From assembly GCF_000621785.1 (NCBI RefSeq), contig NZ_KK211346.1:697754-761753 (forward strand): a stretch of 64,000 bases of DNA, in the 5' to 3' direction. Position 1 is the first letter of the stretch. Every line of letters starts with the position of its first letter. Of this stretch, positions 54,341 through 63,244 are shown in pieces. Below the pieces are notes generated by a model. That model saw only the letters and a list, made by a program, of their open reading frames with translations, was not told the DNA's origin and searched no databases. Both the position numbers and the translations under genes were made by a program. The DNA comes from Ruminococcus flavefaciens ND2009. Lineage in GTDB: Bacteria > Bacillota > Clostridia > Oscillospirales > Ruminococcaceae.

Positions 54341-55795
54341 ATGTCAAACAGATATAATGGCAGAGATCATGACGACATACAAAATACAGACAATGAGGAT
54401 ACAGTGCTGCTTCCCAACGATTTAGAGGACTACGGCGCTCCAAAGTCGGACCTTCCTCCCCTGAGAAAGGTAAACCGCCGTCCGGCTGCCGGCTCTCAGC
54501 AGCCCACGGCTCAGCCTAAGTCTCCTCAGTATCAACAGAGTACAGGTGCTCCGCCTCAATTCCCGAAGACGGAGCAGCCGCCTCAGTTCCCTCATACCAC
54601 GCCGCCGCCTCCACAGCAGCAGTTCGACTACAGCGACCGCCGCTACTATGACTATGAAAGGCAGTCTCCTCAGGGCTACGGTACAAACACCACAGGCGGA
54701 GGCGGATATGCTCCCCCGCCGCCCCCGGCAGCTCCTGCTGCACCAGGACCTCAGCCCTCAGGCGGCAAGAAACCACCAGCTCCCCATCATGAGGAGGAAC
54801 CTCCAAAGAAAAAGAAGAAAAAACGCAGGCACAAGAGCCTTTTGGGAAAGATAATCCGCAGGATAGTACACATAATCCTCATACTTTTCCTGCTGCTCTT
54901 CGGAATATACTCATGTACCTCAGTGTGCCTGATTAAGCAGGTAAACAAGGTTCCCGAGGGTCACCGCAACCACTATGCAGACTCAGTTGGCAAGGGATAT
55001 GTTAAGAATATCCTCGTCATAGGCACCGACGGCAGAACTGCCGACGACCGCGGACGTTCCGACTCTATGATACTGGTCTCGCTGAACAGAAAGACCAACG
55101 AGATCATCATGACTTCATTCATGCGCGACAGCTATGTGGAGATCCCCGATAACGGCTGGAACAAACTGAACGCTGCCTACGCATTCGGCGGTCCCGAGCT
55201 GCTCATGGACACTATCGAGTACAACTTCGATGTCCGCATAGATGACTATGTTTCCGTGGACTTTGTCTCCTTCGTATCACTGGTCGACGCAGTTGGCGGC
55301 ATAGACCTTCAGGTCTCCGACGCAGAGGCAGAGGAGATAAACGTTATCCTCATATCCGAGGTAAACGAGCTGGTAGGCGATGACAGGAACTCCGACCTGC
55401 TCAGCGGCGGAGGAAGGCTTCACCTTAACGGAAAGCAGGCACTCTCCTACTCACGTATAAGAAAGGTGGGCAACAGCGACTTTGAACGCACCGAGCGCCA
55501 GCGCCGCGTAATGTCCCTCATTTTTGCAAAGATGAAGAGCTTCCGCCCCTCAATGTTCAAGAACCTGGCTTCCGATGTTATACCCGATGTTGCCACTAAT
55601 ATGTCAGGACTGAATATGTATCTGCTCTCTCTGAGAATGCCGCTGTGTGCACGTTACACCATAAAGCAGATCCAGATACCTGCCGACGGCACATTCCACG
55701 GAGAGGACGTTGACGTTGGAAACGTGCTCTGGATAGACGACCTCGACGCTAACCGCAATGTGATCGAGGATGAGGTCTTTGCGCAGTCCAAATAA
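54341..55795 (+). CDS. LytR-CpsA-Psr (LCP) family glycopolymer ligase
   Basis: 484 residues. A Pro/Gln-rich disordered cytoplasmic N-terminus (1-165), basic patch and one membrane helix about 170-192, then the LCP domain: NILVIGTDGRTADDRGRSDSMILVSLN, MTSFMRDSYVEIP, KLNAAYAFGG, and ALSYSRIRKVGNSDFERTERQRRV with the phosphate-binding Arg/Asp set. LCP enzymes join lipid-linked teichoic acids or capsular polymers to peptidoglycan. Good SD (AAGGAAA). Confidence 0.93.
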   Translation: MSNRYNGRDHDDIQNTDNEDTVLLPNDLEDYGAPKSDLPPLRKVNRRPAAGSQQPTAQPKSPQYQQSTGAPPQFPKTEQPPQFPHTTPPPPQQQFDYSDRRYYDYERQSPQGYGTNTTGGGGYAPPPPPAAPAAPGPQPSGGKKPPAPHHEEEPPKKKKKKRRHKSLLGKIIRRIVHIILILFLLLFGIYSCTSVCLIKQVNKVPEGHRNHYADSVGKGYVKNILVIGTDGRTADDRGRSDSMILVSLNRKTNEIIMTSFMRDSYVEIPDNGWNKLNAAYAFGGPELLMDTIEYNFDVRIDDYVSVDFVSFVSLVDAVGGIDLQVSDAEAEEINVILISEVNELVGDDRNSDLLSGGGRLHLNGKQALSYSRIRKVGNSDFERTERQRRVMSLIFAKMKSFRPSMFKNLASDVIPDVATNMSGLNMYLLSLRMPLCARYTIKQIQIPADGTFHGEDVDVGNVLWIDDLDANRNVIEDEVFAQSK

Positions 55796-55834
55796 ATCAT
55801 GGCGCCGAAGCCATTAAGTCAGATACCCATACAT

Positions 55835-55874
55835 AAAATGCCCCTGAGTGCTGTAAAACACTCAGGGGCATTTT
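55835..55874. terminator. Bidirectional terminator between the LCP and YhfC genes
   Basis: 16-bp stem AAAATGCCCCTGAGTG / CACTCAGGGGCATTTT with an 8-nt loop. A- and T-rich ends serve both strands; convergent genes on each side. Upstream CCATACATAAA links it to a small terminator family. Confidence 0.85.
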
Positions 55875-55941
55875 ATTTGCTATTTGCGGATACTATCCTA
55901 ATGGCAAAGCCGCTTCCTGATGGCTAAAGGCTAATGGCTTA

Positions 55942-56748
55942 TTATATGTCAAGCGGGTAAAGTATCTCGTCCACAACGCTTCTGCCGTCTATAATACGCC
56001 ATACTAAAGCTATGATAATTACACCTGTGATCATTCCCACTATACTCGTAATAAGCTGACTTCCGCTGAAAGACGACAACCAGCTTATGCAATTCAGTGC
56101 GTAATGGAGACCTATCGCCAACAACAGCCAGCGCTTTTTGAAGTTGGGCTCATACATTTTTTTGAATATGAGCAGCGAAAGTGCGATATGAAATCCGAAG
56201 TTGGTCATTATCTCCAATGAGCCCGCTATACCGGTTATAATTCCCTTATCCGCAAGCCTTTGAAGCTCCCGGAGGGTCTCCTCTGCTTTTTCGGGAGTCT
56301 TGCCGCTGATAAACGAGTTAATGCCGTCACTGTTGAGCCTGCTGCCGATACCGATGAGCTTAAATGTACCGACACCTCTCATCCAGCACTCCATGCCTGC
56401 GTGACCTATACCATAACAGACTGCGGCACCCGGTGACTTTATGTTGAAAAGCGGATACTTCATGGCAAGCCACCGTGCCGTCTCCTCGAATATACAGACA
56501 AGCTCCACAGCTGCCGCCTGCTTTACTGAAAACGGAGCTGAGAAAAAAGCTATCCACACCGTCAGGTCGCAGAGCTTTACGGCTATGAAGTACATAACCG
56601 CACCTGCTATAACAGGCAGCAGCCTTGCGGCTCCGAAGGCTTTCATGATGAAATAGGCGATGACAGGCAGGACCATATATATGACAGCCGTAAGCCAGTA
56701 CCCGAACATTGTCCCTCCCGAAAAAAATATATCTTCTGCATCAGTCAT
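55942..56748 (-). CDS. YhfC-family intramembrane metalloprotease
   Basis: 268 residues, about seven membrane helices. Likely active-site motifs ELVCIFEETARWLAMK, CYGIGHAGMECW and FGFHIALSLLIF. Relatives (YhfC, PrsW group) are glutamic-type or CAAX-like membrane proteases. The ATG at 56748 gives the best SD spacing (GGGGGAG); ATGs at 56754 and 56781 are in frame. Confidence 0.85.
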   Translation of the reverse strand: MTDAEDIFFSGGTMFGYWLTAVIYMVLPVIAYFIMKAFGAARLLPVIAGAVMYFIAVKLCDLTVWIAFFSAPFSVKQAAAVELVCIFEETARWLAMKYPLFNIKSPGAAVCYGIGHAGMECWMRGVGTFKLIGIGSRLNSDGINSFISGKTPEKAEETLRELQRLADKGIITGIAGSLEIMTNFGFHIALSLLIFKKMYEPNFKKRWLLLAIGLHYALNCISWLSSFSGSQLITSIVGMITGVIIIALVWRIIDGRSVVDEILYPLDI

Positions 56749-56780
56749 CGACATCACTCCCCCAGTATAAGTATAATCCA

Positions 56781-56809
56781 ATTATACAATGAACAGCAGT
56801 ACCTGTCAA
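56781..56809 (-). promoter_or_regulatory. Consensus promoter of the YhfC gene
   Basis: Minus strand TTGACA, 17-nt spacer, TATAAT. Directly follows the terminator of the aminotransferase gene. Confidence 0.85.
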
Positions 56810-56810
56810 C

Positions 56811-56841
56811 AAAAAAGCCATAGTACGCGTACTATGGCTTT
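56811..56841 (-). terminator. Intrinsic terminator of the aminotransferase gene
   Basis: A perfect palindrome at 56814-56841 (AAAGCCATAGTAC to GTACTATGGCTTT) followed on the minus strand by six T. Lies 13 nt after the stop codon. Confidence 0.9.
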
Positions 56842-56854
56842 GTATCATTTATTC

Positions 56855-58126
56855 TTATTCAGCAAGAAGCTTCTCGGCAGCTGCAATCTTTACGCAGATA
56901 ACGAAGAGCTCCATAGCCTTTGCCAGATCCTCTATAGTGGGATATGTAGGAGCAAGACGGATATTCTTGTCCTCGGGATCCACACCATAAGGGAAGGTAG
57001 CTCCTGCGCCTGTAAGTGTAACTCCTGCCTCTGCGCAGAGCTTTACTATCCTCTTTGCGCAGCCATTGGGAGCATTGAATGAGATGAAGTAGCCGCCCTC
57101 GGGAGTGGTCCACTCGCCGATACCGAGAGGAGCGATCTCCTTTTCGAGAACGTCGCATACAAGTCTGAACTTGGGAGCGATGATAGCCATGTGCTTCTTC
57201 ATGTGCTCAAGCATATTCTCGAAGGTGCCGAAGAACTTCACATGACGGAGCTGATTCATCTTGTCATAGCTGATGATGCTGATACCCAGGTATTTCTTCA
57301 GGTCCTCAACGTTCTCCTTGCTTGCGCCCATAACAGCAACGCCTGCACCGGGGAATGTGATCTTTGAAGTTGAACCGAATATGTAAACGATATTCTCGTT
57401 GCCGACCTTCTTTGCCTCATCGAGGATATTGAGTATGTACTTGGGCTTATCTGTAAGGTGGTGGATGCAGTAAGCGTTATCCCAGAAGATACGGAAGTCC
57501 TTTGCAGCAGGCTTGAGAGCGGCAAAGCGCTTTACTGTCTCGTCGCTGTATGAGATACCGTCGGGATTAGAATACTGAGGAACGCACCAGATTCCCTTTA
57601 CAGCCTCGTCCTTTACCAGCTCCTCTACCATGTCCATATCGGGACCTGTGGGAGTCATGGGGATATTTATCATCTCAACGCCGAAGAATTCGGTTACCTT
57701 GAAGTGTCTGTCATATCCGGGAACGGGACAGAGGAACTTGATCTTTCCGCACTGTGACCAGGGCTTGTTTCCGAGAACGCCCTTGTTGAAGGCACACTGT
57801 ACAGCGAAGAACATAGCGTTAAGGCTTGAGTTACCGAAGATGATGACCTGATCCTGAGGAACGCCTATCATATCGGAAAAGAGCTTCTTAGCCTCAGGGA
57901 TACCGTCAAGAACACCATAGTTGCGGACATCTGTGCCGCACTCGCTCATAAAGTTCCCGTCATCAAAGGATCTGAGCATATCAACGCTCAGCTGAAGCTG
58001 CTCTGTGCAGGGATTTCCTCTTGACATATTGAGGCAGAGCCCCTGACCCTTGAAGTCATTGTAGAGCTTTTCGTTCTCGCTCTTGAACGAGAGAAGCTGT
58101 TCCTTAGTCATCTGTGATAAATTCAT
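56855..58126 (-). CDS. Aspartate-type aminotransferase (AspT, class Ib/Ic)
   Basis: 423 residues, fold type I PLP enzyme of the Pfam Asp_aminotransf (MocR/AspT C. glutamicum) group. The N-terminus LSRGNPCTEQL-type (LNMSRGNPCTEQ) and FGNSSLNAMFF, CVPQYSNPDGISYSDETV, DNAYCIHHL and the PLP-lysine region FGSTSKITFPGAGVA are visible. It probably exchanges aspartate or alanine with 2-oxoglutarate. The ATG at 58126 is chosen; a GTG 15 nt upstream lacks SD spacing. Confidence 0.92.
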   Translation of the reverse strand: MNLSQMTKEQLLSFKSENEKLYNDFKGQGLCLNMSRGNPCTEQLQLSVDMLRSFDDGNFMSECGTDVRNYGVLDGIPEAKKLFSDMIGVPQDQVIIFGNSSLNAMFFAVQCAFNKGVLGNKPWSQCGKIKFLCPVPGYDRHFKVTEFFGVEMINIPMTPTGPDMDMVEELVKDEAVKGIWCVPQYSNPDGISYSDETVKRFAALKPAAKDFRIFWDNAYCIHHLTDKPKYILNILDEAKKVGNENIVYIFGSTSKITFPGAGVAVMGASKENVEDLKKYLGISIISYDKMNQLRHVKFFGTFENMLEHMKKHMAIIAPKFRLVCDVLEKEIAPLGIGEWTTPEGGYFISFNAPNGCAKRIVKLCAEAGVTLTGAGATFPYGVDPEDKNIRLAPTYPTIEDLAKAMELFVICVKIAAAEKLLAE

Positions 58127-58189
58127 TATCGGTAATCTCACCTTTCAAATATTATAAGTGCAGTAAACCGCACAAAATCTCCACATAAC

Positions 58190-58218
58190 AGTATATCACA
58201 GCATAGTAGTATTTTCAA
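58190..58218 (-). promoter_or_regulatory. Promoter of the aminotransferase gene
   Basis: Minus strand TTGAAA, 17-nt spacer, TATACT. Confidence 0.7.
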
Positions 58219-58366
58219 GAGACAATATAACAAATTATAATAAAGGAAAAACGGTTTTTTTGTGGTTTTCGGCACTATTCGGCTATATATAGCGGTATTC
58301 CTGTTTGGAATGGCGTTTTGAAGTTTTATGCCAATGTGAATATTACATGAAAAGCAGAAATAATCA

Positions 58367-58395
58367 TTGACTTTTATGGATATTTTGTATATAAT
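58367..58395 (+). promoter_or_regulatory. Promoter of the transglutaminase-dockerin gene
   Basis: TTGACT, 17-nt spacer, TATAAT; AGGAGG SD 12 nt before the ATG. Between this and the aminotransferase promoter (58219-58366) I see only AT-rich DNA. Confidence 0.85.
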
Positions 58396-58457
58396 AGAAG
58401 TATACAGAAATAATTTCAGGGGATGGGAATTAATTGCTTCAATTAGGAGGTATCTGT

Positions 58458-60032
58458 ATGAAAAAATTAATCTCATCGACGATCTCATTCATCACATCAG
58501 CCGCACTTCTTATGTGCGCAGGGTTCGGAGCAGCCGCCGCTGAAGGCGTATCTGAAAATACCTATACAGCCTCTGGCGAGGAGGAGCTGTTTCTGGGCGA
58601 GCTTGACACAAATTCACTCACGCTGCCTGAGTATCCTGCTGTTGAGTCCAATTACAAAAGCGGCTCATACAACTACAAGGATCAGATCGACACTAACAAT
58701 CTGGCGGTCTATAACGCCTTCGCAGAGCTTGACGGTCCAACAGTTTCTCCCATTACCATCAGGCTTCCCGAAACAGTTTCGGTAAAGCTTTCGGCACTGC
58801 CCAATTCCACACGCTTCACCGATGAGGACAACGAGGCGTATCAGCTGGCTGTATTCAGCGCCTGCAAGCCGGGTATCGACGCAGCTCTCTTTGACAGACC
58901 GGAGCTGTACTGGATCGAGCCTTCGGGTATCAACATCGCCCTCGGCAAAGATACCACCAGCTCTTCAAACTTCTGGACGGGAGAATACACACTGAAGATA
59001 CGCAGCCTCATTATAACTCCCGCTTACCTCAAGGGCTTTGAATCTCTTGACGAGGCGAAGGAGTACGGGGACAAGCTGACCGAAGGACTGGACAAGATCC
59101 CTGTTACAGGTGATACCCGTTATGAACAGCTGAAAAAGATACATGATTACATAGCACTGTTCACCTACTATGACACAGGCGCAAGATTCAGCAGCTCCTC
59201 TCTCGGTGCTGTAGTTGAACCGGGCGTTGTCTGCGAGGGCTATTCCGAAGCCTTCAAGCTCATGTGCGACAGGCTCAATATCCCGTGTATCTGCGTTTTC
59301 GGCAACCTCAATGAAGAGGGCAATACAGGTCATATGTGGAATTATGTAAAGATGGAGGACGATAACTGGTACGCTGTTGACGTTACCTGGGATGACACCG
59401 ACGGAAAGGGCGGCCGCGAGGTGAAGTATGATTACTTCCTCAAGGGCTCTGACAGCTTCTTCACCAACCATACTCCCGAAAATGACTACAACATCACACA
59501 CTTCACCTATCCCGACATCTCGGAGAGCAACTATGTGCTTACCGCTCCCATAGGCCCGGGAACAACGACAACAACTACTACAACTACTACCACCACTACA
59601 TCAACAACATCAAAGCCTACAACTACCACGACCACAACTACTACTTCAACAACATCAAAGCCTACAACAACTACCACTACATCGACCACTTCCAAGTCTA
59701 CAACTACTACCACTACTTCTACAACAACAACTTCCACCACCTCAAAGACTACCACAAGCTCCACAACAACAAAGAAGACTACCACCACTTCGCCCACATC
59801 TTCCACTACTTCGTTAACCACGACTACCACAACAACAGCTCCGCCTAAGCCTCTCAGAGGAGACCTTAACAATGATGGCGCGGTAAATGTAGCTGACCTT
59901 GTGTACTATCATCTTTACCTTAACGGAAAGGTGAAACTGACCCGATCCTGCGACCTTAACGGCGACAGTACGGAAGACGTTTTCGACCTGATCTCACTGA
60001 GAAAGATCCTTATAGAACCTATGTCGGATTGA
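58458..60032 (+). CDS. Secreted transglutaminase-like protein with poly-Thr linker and dockerin
   Basis: 524 residues. Signal peptide about 1-30. The transglutaminase-like triad is Cys259 (GVVCEGYSEAFKLMCDRL), His292 (GHMWNYVKMEDDNW) and Asp308 (YAVDVTWDD). Residues about 370-462 are a Thr/Ser linker with TTSKP units, then a C-terminal dockerin (GDLNNDGAVNVADLVYY and CDLNGDSTEDVFDLISLRK). It would be attached to a cohesin-bearing scaffold. Longer frame from 58434 lacks an SD. Confidence 0.92.
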   Translation: MKKLISSTISFITSAALLMCAGFGAAAAEGVSENTYTASGEEELFLGELDTNSLTLPEYPAVESNYKSGSYNYKDQIDTNNLAVYNAFAELDGPTVSPITIRLPETVSVKLSALPNSTRFTDEDNEAYQLAVFSACKPGIDAALFDRPELYWIEPSGINIALGKDTTSSSNFWTGEYTLKIRSLIITPAYLKGFESLDEAKEYGDKLTEGLDKIPVTGDTRYEQLKKIHDYIALFTYYDTGARFSSSSLGAVVEPGVVCEGYSEAFKLMCDRLNIPCICVFGNLNEEGNTGHMWNYVKMEDDNWYAVDVTWDDTDGKGGREVKYDYFLKGSDSFFTNHTPENDYNITHFTYPDISESNYVLTAPIGPGTTTTTTTTTTTTTSTTSKPTTTTTTTTTSTTSKPTTTTTTSTTSKSTTTTTTSTTTTSTTSKTTTSSTTTKKTTTTSPTSSTTSLTTTTTTTAPPKPLRGDLNNDGAVNVADLVYYHLYLNGKVKLTRSCDLNGDSTEDVFDLISLRKILIEPMSD

Positions 60033-60042
60033 TCCGAGAACC

Positions 60043-60070
60043 AAAGGCTCCGAGCCCTTCGGAGCCTTTT
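60043..60070 (+). terminator. Intrinsic terminator after the dockerin gene
   Basis: 11-bp stem AAAGGCTCCGA / TCGGAGCCTTT with loop GCCCT, then TTTT. Confidence 0.85.
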
Positions 60071-60085
60071 CAATGCACACATATT

Positions 60086-60114
60086 TTGACAAAGACTCCC
60101 CTTCGTGTTATAAT
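60086..60114 (+). promoter_or_regulatory. Consensus promoter of the FNT channel operon
   Basis: TTGACA, 17-nt spacer, TATAAT. Confidence 0.88.
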
Positions 60115-60170
60115 GGTATAGTTACAGTTAGATATTTCTAACTATATTTTACCACGAAAGAAGTCTGTCA

Positions 60171-60800
60171 ATGAAAAAGATCCTCGATACATTCCTCAGA
60201 GCATTCGCAACAGGTATTGCTATCGCCATAGGCGGCACAGCTTACCTCTCCTGTGACAACAGATACCTCGGAGCCTTCCTGTTCGGTACGGGACTCTTCG
60301 TTATCCTCAGCTTCGGCTTCGATCTGTTCACGGGCAAGGTTGGATACGCTGTTGAAAACAAACCGTCTTACATATTCAGCCTTACAGTCATATGGCTGGG
60401 CAACTTCACAGGCACTGCGCTTTCTGCATTCCTGGTACTGAACACCCGTATCTGCTGCATCTCGGAAAAGGCAGCAGCCATGTGCGATACGAAGCTCAGC
60501 GACGCTCCTCTGAGCATATTCATACTGGCGATATTCTGCGGGCTGCTCATGTTCATCGCCGCCGACGGCTACAAGACAATAAGCAACAGTGTCGGTAAAA
60601 TACTTGCGGTATTTCTTCCCGTTGCGGTCTTTATCCTCAGCGGATTTGAGCACTGCGTCGCCAATATGTTCTACTTCACCCTTGCAGAAGCATGGAGCGG
60701 CAAGGCTCTGCTGTGGCTGCTGATAATGACTCTCGGAAACTCTGTGGGAGGTATCCTCATACCCATACTAAGAAAGGGCTTCATAAAAAATGAAGCATGA
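60171..60800 (+). CDS. Formate/nitrite transporter (FNT) family channel
   Basis: 209 residues, about six helices. Conserved FGFDLFTGKVGY and the central His segment SGFEHCVANMFYF, plus LGNSVGGILIPIL. FNT pentamers pass formate, nitrite or hydrosulfide. It is shorter than FocA (about 280), lacking part of the N-terminal helix and the C-tail, so the substrate is uncertain. Operon with the TPR gene. Confidence 0.9.
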   Translation: MKKILDTFLRAFATGIAIAIGGTAYLSCDNRYLGAFLFGTGLFVILSFGFDLFTGKVGYAVENKPSYIFSLTVIWLGNFTGTALSAFLVLNTRICCISEKAAAMCDTKLSDAPLSIFILAIFCGLLMFIAADGYKTISNSVGKILAVFLPVAVFILSGFEHCVANMFYFTLAEAWSGKALLWLLIMTLGNSVGGILIPILRKGFIKNEA

Positions 60801-60806
60801 TACACT

Positions 60807-61691
60807 ATGGATAATACGTCAAAAGCAAGTCCTGCCGCCTTTTTCATAAGGCTCATAAAGCGCTGGGCACTGATGTTTGTTGTTATATTCGGACTGATAA
60901 CAGGAGTGGACGCCGTGACCGCCCTTGCAGGCAGCAAGACCTCGGGCTCGGTGCCGTTTCGTCTTGTTTTCGCTGCAATTGCATCTGTTATCGTGAATAT
61001 CATCATCGCACTTTTTATCGCTCCCCGCCTAAACGGGAAGTACAGGACCTTCCGAAGTCTTGTGCTGCGTATCGCAGATGAGGGATATTCAGAGCCGCTC
61101 ATAAAAGAGATGGAGGAGCAGCTCAGTGTCTGTCTCGAAGACAAGGAGAATAACAAACTCTTTATCTCACAGTACGCTATGTTCCTAGGAGAAGCCTATC
61201 TCTCCCTTCACCGCTATGATGATGCCGAGGAGAAGCTGAAGCTCACCGACATGGAGTACATGGAAAAAGCTGCCGAAAACCGTGCGGACACAAATGCTCA
61301 ACAGAACATGATAATGTACCACGTTCTGCTGATACAGCTCAGTTCTGCGAGAAAGGACATCGAAAACACGGAATACTGGCTCAGGCACGGCGAGAAATAC
61401 TTCTCGCGTATGCGCGGGAAGAATGAATGGGTCGACTATTTTATAGATACTGCCTACTTTGAGTCCCTTATGGTACATGAACAGTACGAAAACGCATTGA
61501 AGCTGCTGAAAAAGTACGACGATGTGAAGTCCATAGCCTTCGGAATCGCCCTCGACAAGGCAAGATGCCTGAAGCGCATGGGCGATATGAACGAATCGGA
61601 GCGGTACTTCAACACCGCCTATGAGCTGGCAGCAAATGACTGGCGCAGGAAGACCGTGGAGCTTGAAAGAGACTCCGATGAAGATATATAA
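60807..61691 (+). CDS. Hypothetical membrane protein with TPR-like helical repeats
   Basis: 294 residues. Two membrane helices (about 18-38 and 52-70), then helix-turn-helix TPR-type repeats (YLSLHRYDDAEEKLKL; LMVHEQYENALKLLKKY; RCLKRMGDMNESERYF). It follows the FNT gene by 6 nt. It may be a scaffold for the channel or for a peptide/ribosome partner; no function is known. Confidence 0.8.
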   Translation: MDNTSKASPAAFFIRLIKRWALMFVVIFGLITGVDAVTALAGSKTSGSVPFRLVFAAIASVIVNIIIALFIAPRLNGKYRTFRSLVLRIADEGYSEPLIKEMEEQLSVCLEDKENNKLFISQYAMFLGEAYLSLHRYDDAEEKLKLTDMEYMEKAAENRADTNAQQNMIMYHVLLIQLSSARKDIENTEYWLRHGEKYFSRMRGKNEWVDYFIDTAYFESLMVHEQYENALKLLKKYDDVKSIAFGIALDKARCLKRMGDMNESERYFNTAYELAANDWRRKTVELERDSDEDI

Positions 61692-61705
61692 CCATACATA
61701 AGTTT

Positions 61706-61741
61706 TGCCCCGAAGCGTTTTACAGCGCTTCGGGGCATTTT
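61706..61741 (+). terminator. Intrinsic terminator (repeat family member)
   Basis: 12-bp stem TGCCCCGAAGCG / CGCTTCGGGGCA with an 8-nt loop and TTTT. Preceded by CCATACATAAGTTT. Confidence 0.85.
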
Positions 61742-61754
61742 CGTTTGCTATTAT

Positions 61755-61933
61755 AAATCAAAATTTAGCTCCGCTAAATTTTGATTTAAGTTTAGAGTTG
61801 AGAGTTTAGAGTTGAAAGTTGTGGAGTCGCCTGCGGCGACAATATTTAAATATTGTGAGCGAAGCGAACACATTAACTCTCAACTCTCAACTTTCAACTA
61901 TCAACTTAGCGCATACGCGCTAAATTTTGATTT
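61755..61933. repeat. Palindromic intergenic repeat element
   Basis: The 15-mer AAATCAAAATTTAGC (61755-61769) has inverted copies at 61773-61787 and 61919-61933. Inside lie tandem AGTTGAGAGTT-type units (61794-61821), their inverted counterparts (61880-61906), and small palindromes GTCGC-ctgc-GGCGA and AATATTTAAATATT. No open reading frame. The terminal inverted repeats and tandem core suggest a miniature mobile or REP-like element. Confidence 0.65.
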
Positions 61934-61959
61934 ATGTTATTAACATGACAGCATGGCAC

Positions 61960-63234
61960 TTATATTCCGTCCTTTTTTATATCCGATCTTTCCGATTTCA
62001 GGCGCAGTATCCTGTCGAGACTCTCGTCAAGGCGCTCCTCGGTGATACGCCCCTCACCGACAGCAGCCTCAACTCCCCTGACTGCCTCGCCAAGGTCACG
62101 TGGCATGAGCAGCATATCTCCTCCCGCCTCTATTACCTTGACCGCAAGCTCGCCGCTGCCGTACACATCGGCAACTGCCCCCATGGAAAGGGAATCCGTT
62201 ATGACTACCCCCTCAAAACCAAGCCTGCCCCGAAGCTCATCTGTTATCATGGTATGGGAGAGTGTGGCGGGCAGTCCGTCAACGCCATTCATGGTGATAT
62301 GCCCAACCATTACCATGTCCGCTCCCGAGGCTATACCGCTCTCAAAGGCGAGATACTCCCCCTGTGTGAGCTCGGCGATGGTCTTGTCGGTGTAGACCGC
62401 TCCGTAATGGGAATCACCTGCGGTGTCGCCGTGTCCCGGAAAATGCTTGAGAGTACAGTAAACACCGCCGCTGTGAAAGCCCTCTACCGCTGAAGCTACC
62501 AGCTCCGCGGACTGATGAAAATCATCACTGTATGCGCGGCTTCCTATGACCGTATTGTAGGGATTGGACCATGTGTCCGCAACGGGAGCAAAGTCAAGGT
62601 CAAAGCCAAGTCCCGCAATGTCGGAGCCTATGGTCTCGGCATTGGCAAAGGCAATATCCTTTCCGCCTTCCTTGTAGTAGTACATAGAAGAAAACCAGTT
62701 GGTGCCTGCCTTTTCCGCACACCTTGCAACAGTGCCGCCCTCCTCGTCCACGGAGTAAAAAAGCGGCACCATTCCCTGCTCCGCGGCGTAGTGCTTCGTA
62801 TTTGCGATCATCTGTGAGATAGCCTCCGCGGAGTCTATATTCTTTGCAAAATAGACCAGTCCGCCCACAGGATAGTCCTTCAGGGCAGCCTTTGTCATCT
62901 CCCCTGCCACGGAATAATTTTCACCGTTTGTAAGACTTTCGGGAGTTACCACAAAAAGCTGACAGACCTTTTCATGGAGAGACATCTCCCCTATACGCAC
63001 CGTTACATCATCGGGAGGTTCGGTAGTGGGTTCCGCAGTTGTTACAGGAACAGTCTCTGTCGCTGTCTCCGCAGCTGAGGTGGTGTCCCGTTCTGGGGCA
63101 GCTGCGCTGAGCTTTCCTACTGCCTGAGAGCCCTTTTTCAGTTTTATCACAAGAACTGCGCAGCAGATGGCAGCTGCGGCAATAAGTACCGCAGAAGCGG
63201 TCCTTTTCACGTTGAGCTTTCGGTTATCGGACAT
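61960..63234 (-). CDS. GH3-family beta-N-acetylhexosaminidase-like protein, membrane-anchored
   Basis: 424 residues. N-terminal membrane anchor (about 14-32), Thr/Glu linker (45-75), then a GH3 N-terminal TIM barrel: LFYSVDEEGGTVARC, CTLKHFPGHGDTAGDSHYG (His/Asp dyad of the NagZ group) and VVITDSLSMGAV with the nucleophile Asp. NagZ-like enzymes trim muropeptide or GlcNAc residues. SD GGAGGG overlaps the stop of the upstream pglX gene. Confidence 0.92.
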   Translation of the reverse strand: MSDNRKLNVKRTASAVLIAAAAICCAVLVIKLKKGSQAVGKLSAAAPERDTTSAAETATETVPVTTAEPTTEPPDDVTVRIGEMSLHEKVCQLFVVTPESLTNGENYSVAGEMTKAALKDYPVGGLVYFAKNIDSAEAISQMIANTKHYAAEQGMVPLFYSVDEEGGTVARCAEKAGTNWFSSMYYYKEGGKDIAFANAETIGSDIAGLGFDLDFAPVADTWSNPYNTVIGSRAYSDDFHQSAELVASAVEGFHSGGVYCTLKHFPGHGDTAGDSHYGAVYTDKTIAELTQGEYLAFESGIASGADMVMVGHITMNGVDGLPATLSHTMITDELRGRLGFEGVVITDSLSMGAVADVYGSGELAVKVIEAGGDMLLMPRDLGEAVRGVEAAVGEGRITEERLDESLDRILRLKSERSDIKKDGI

Positions 63235-63244
63235 CTTATCCCTC

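Noticed and set aside
59560..59840. Repetitive ACN triplets that could be taken for a CRISPR array
   Set aside because: They are in frame and encode the Thr linker between transglutaminase and dockerin; no spacer-repeat periodicity.
61755..61933. Repeats near the defence gene read as a CRISPR
   Set aside because: Inverted copies instead of direct repeats, no unique spacers, no cas genes in the window.
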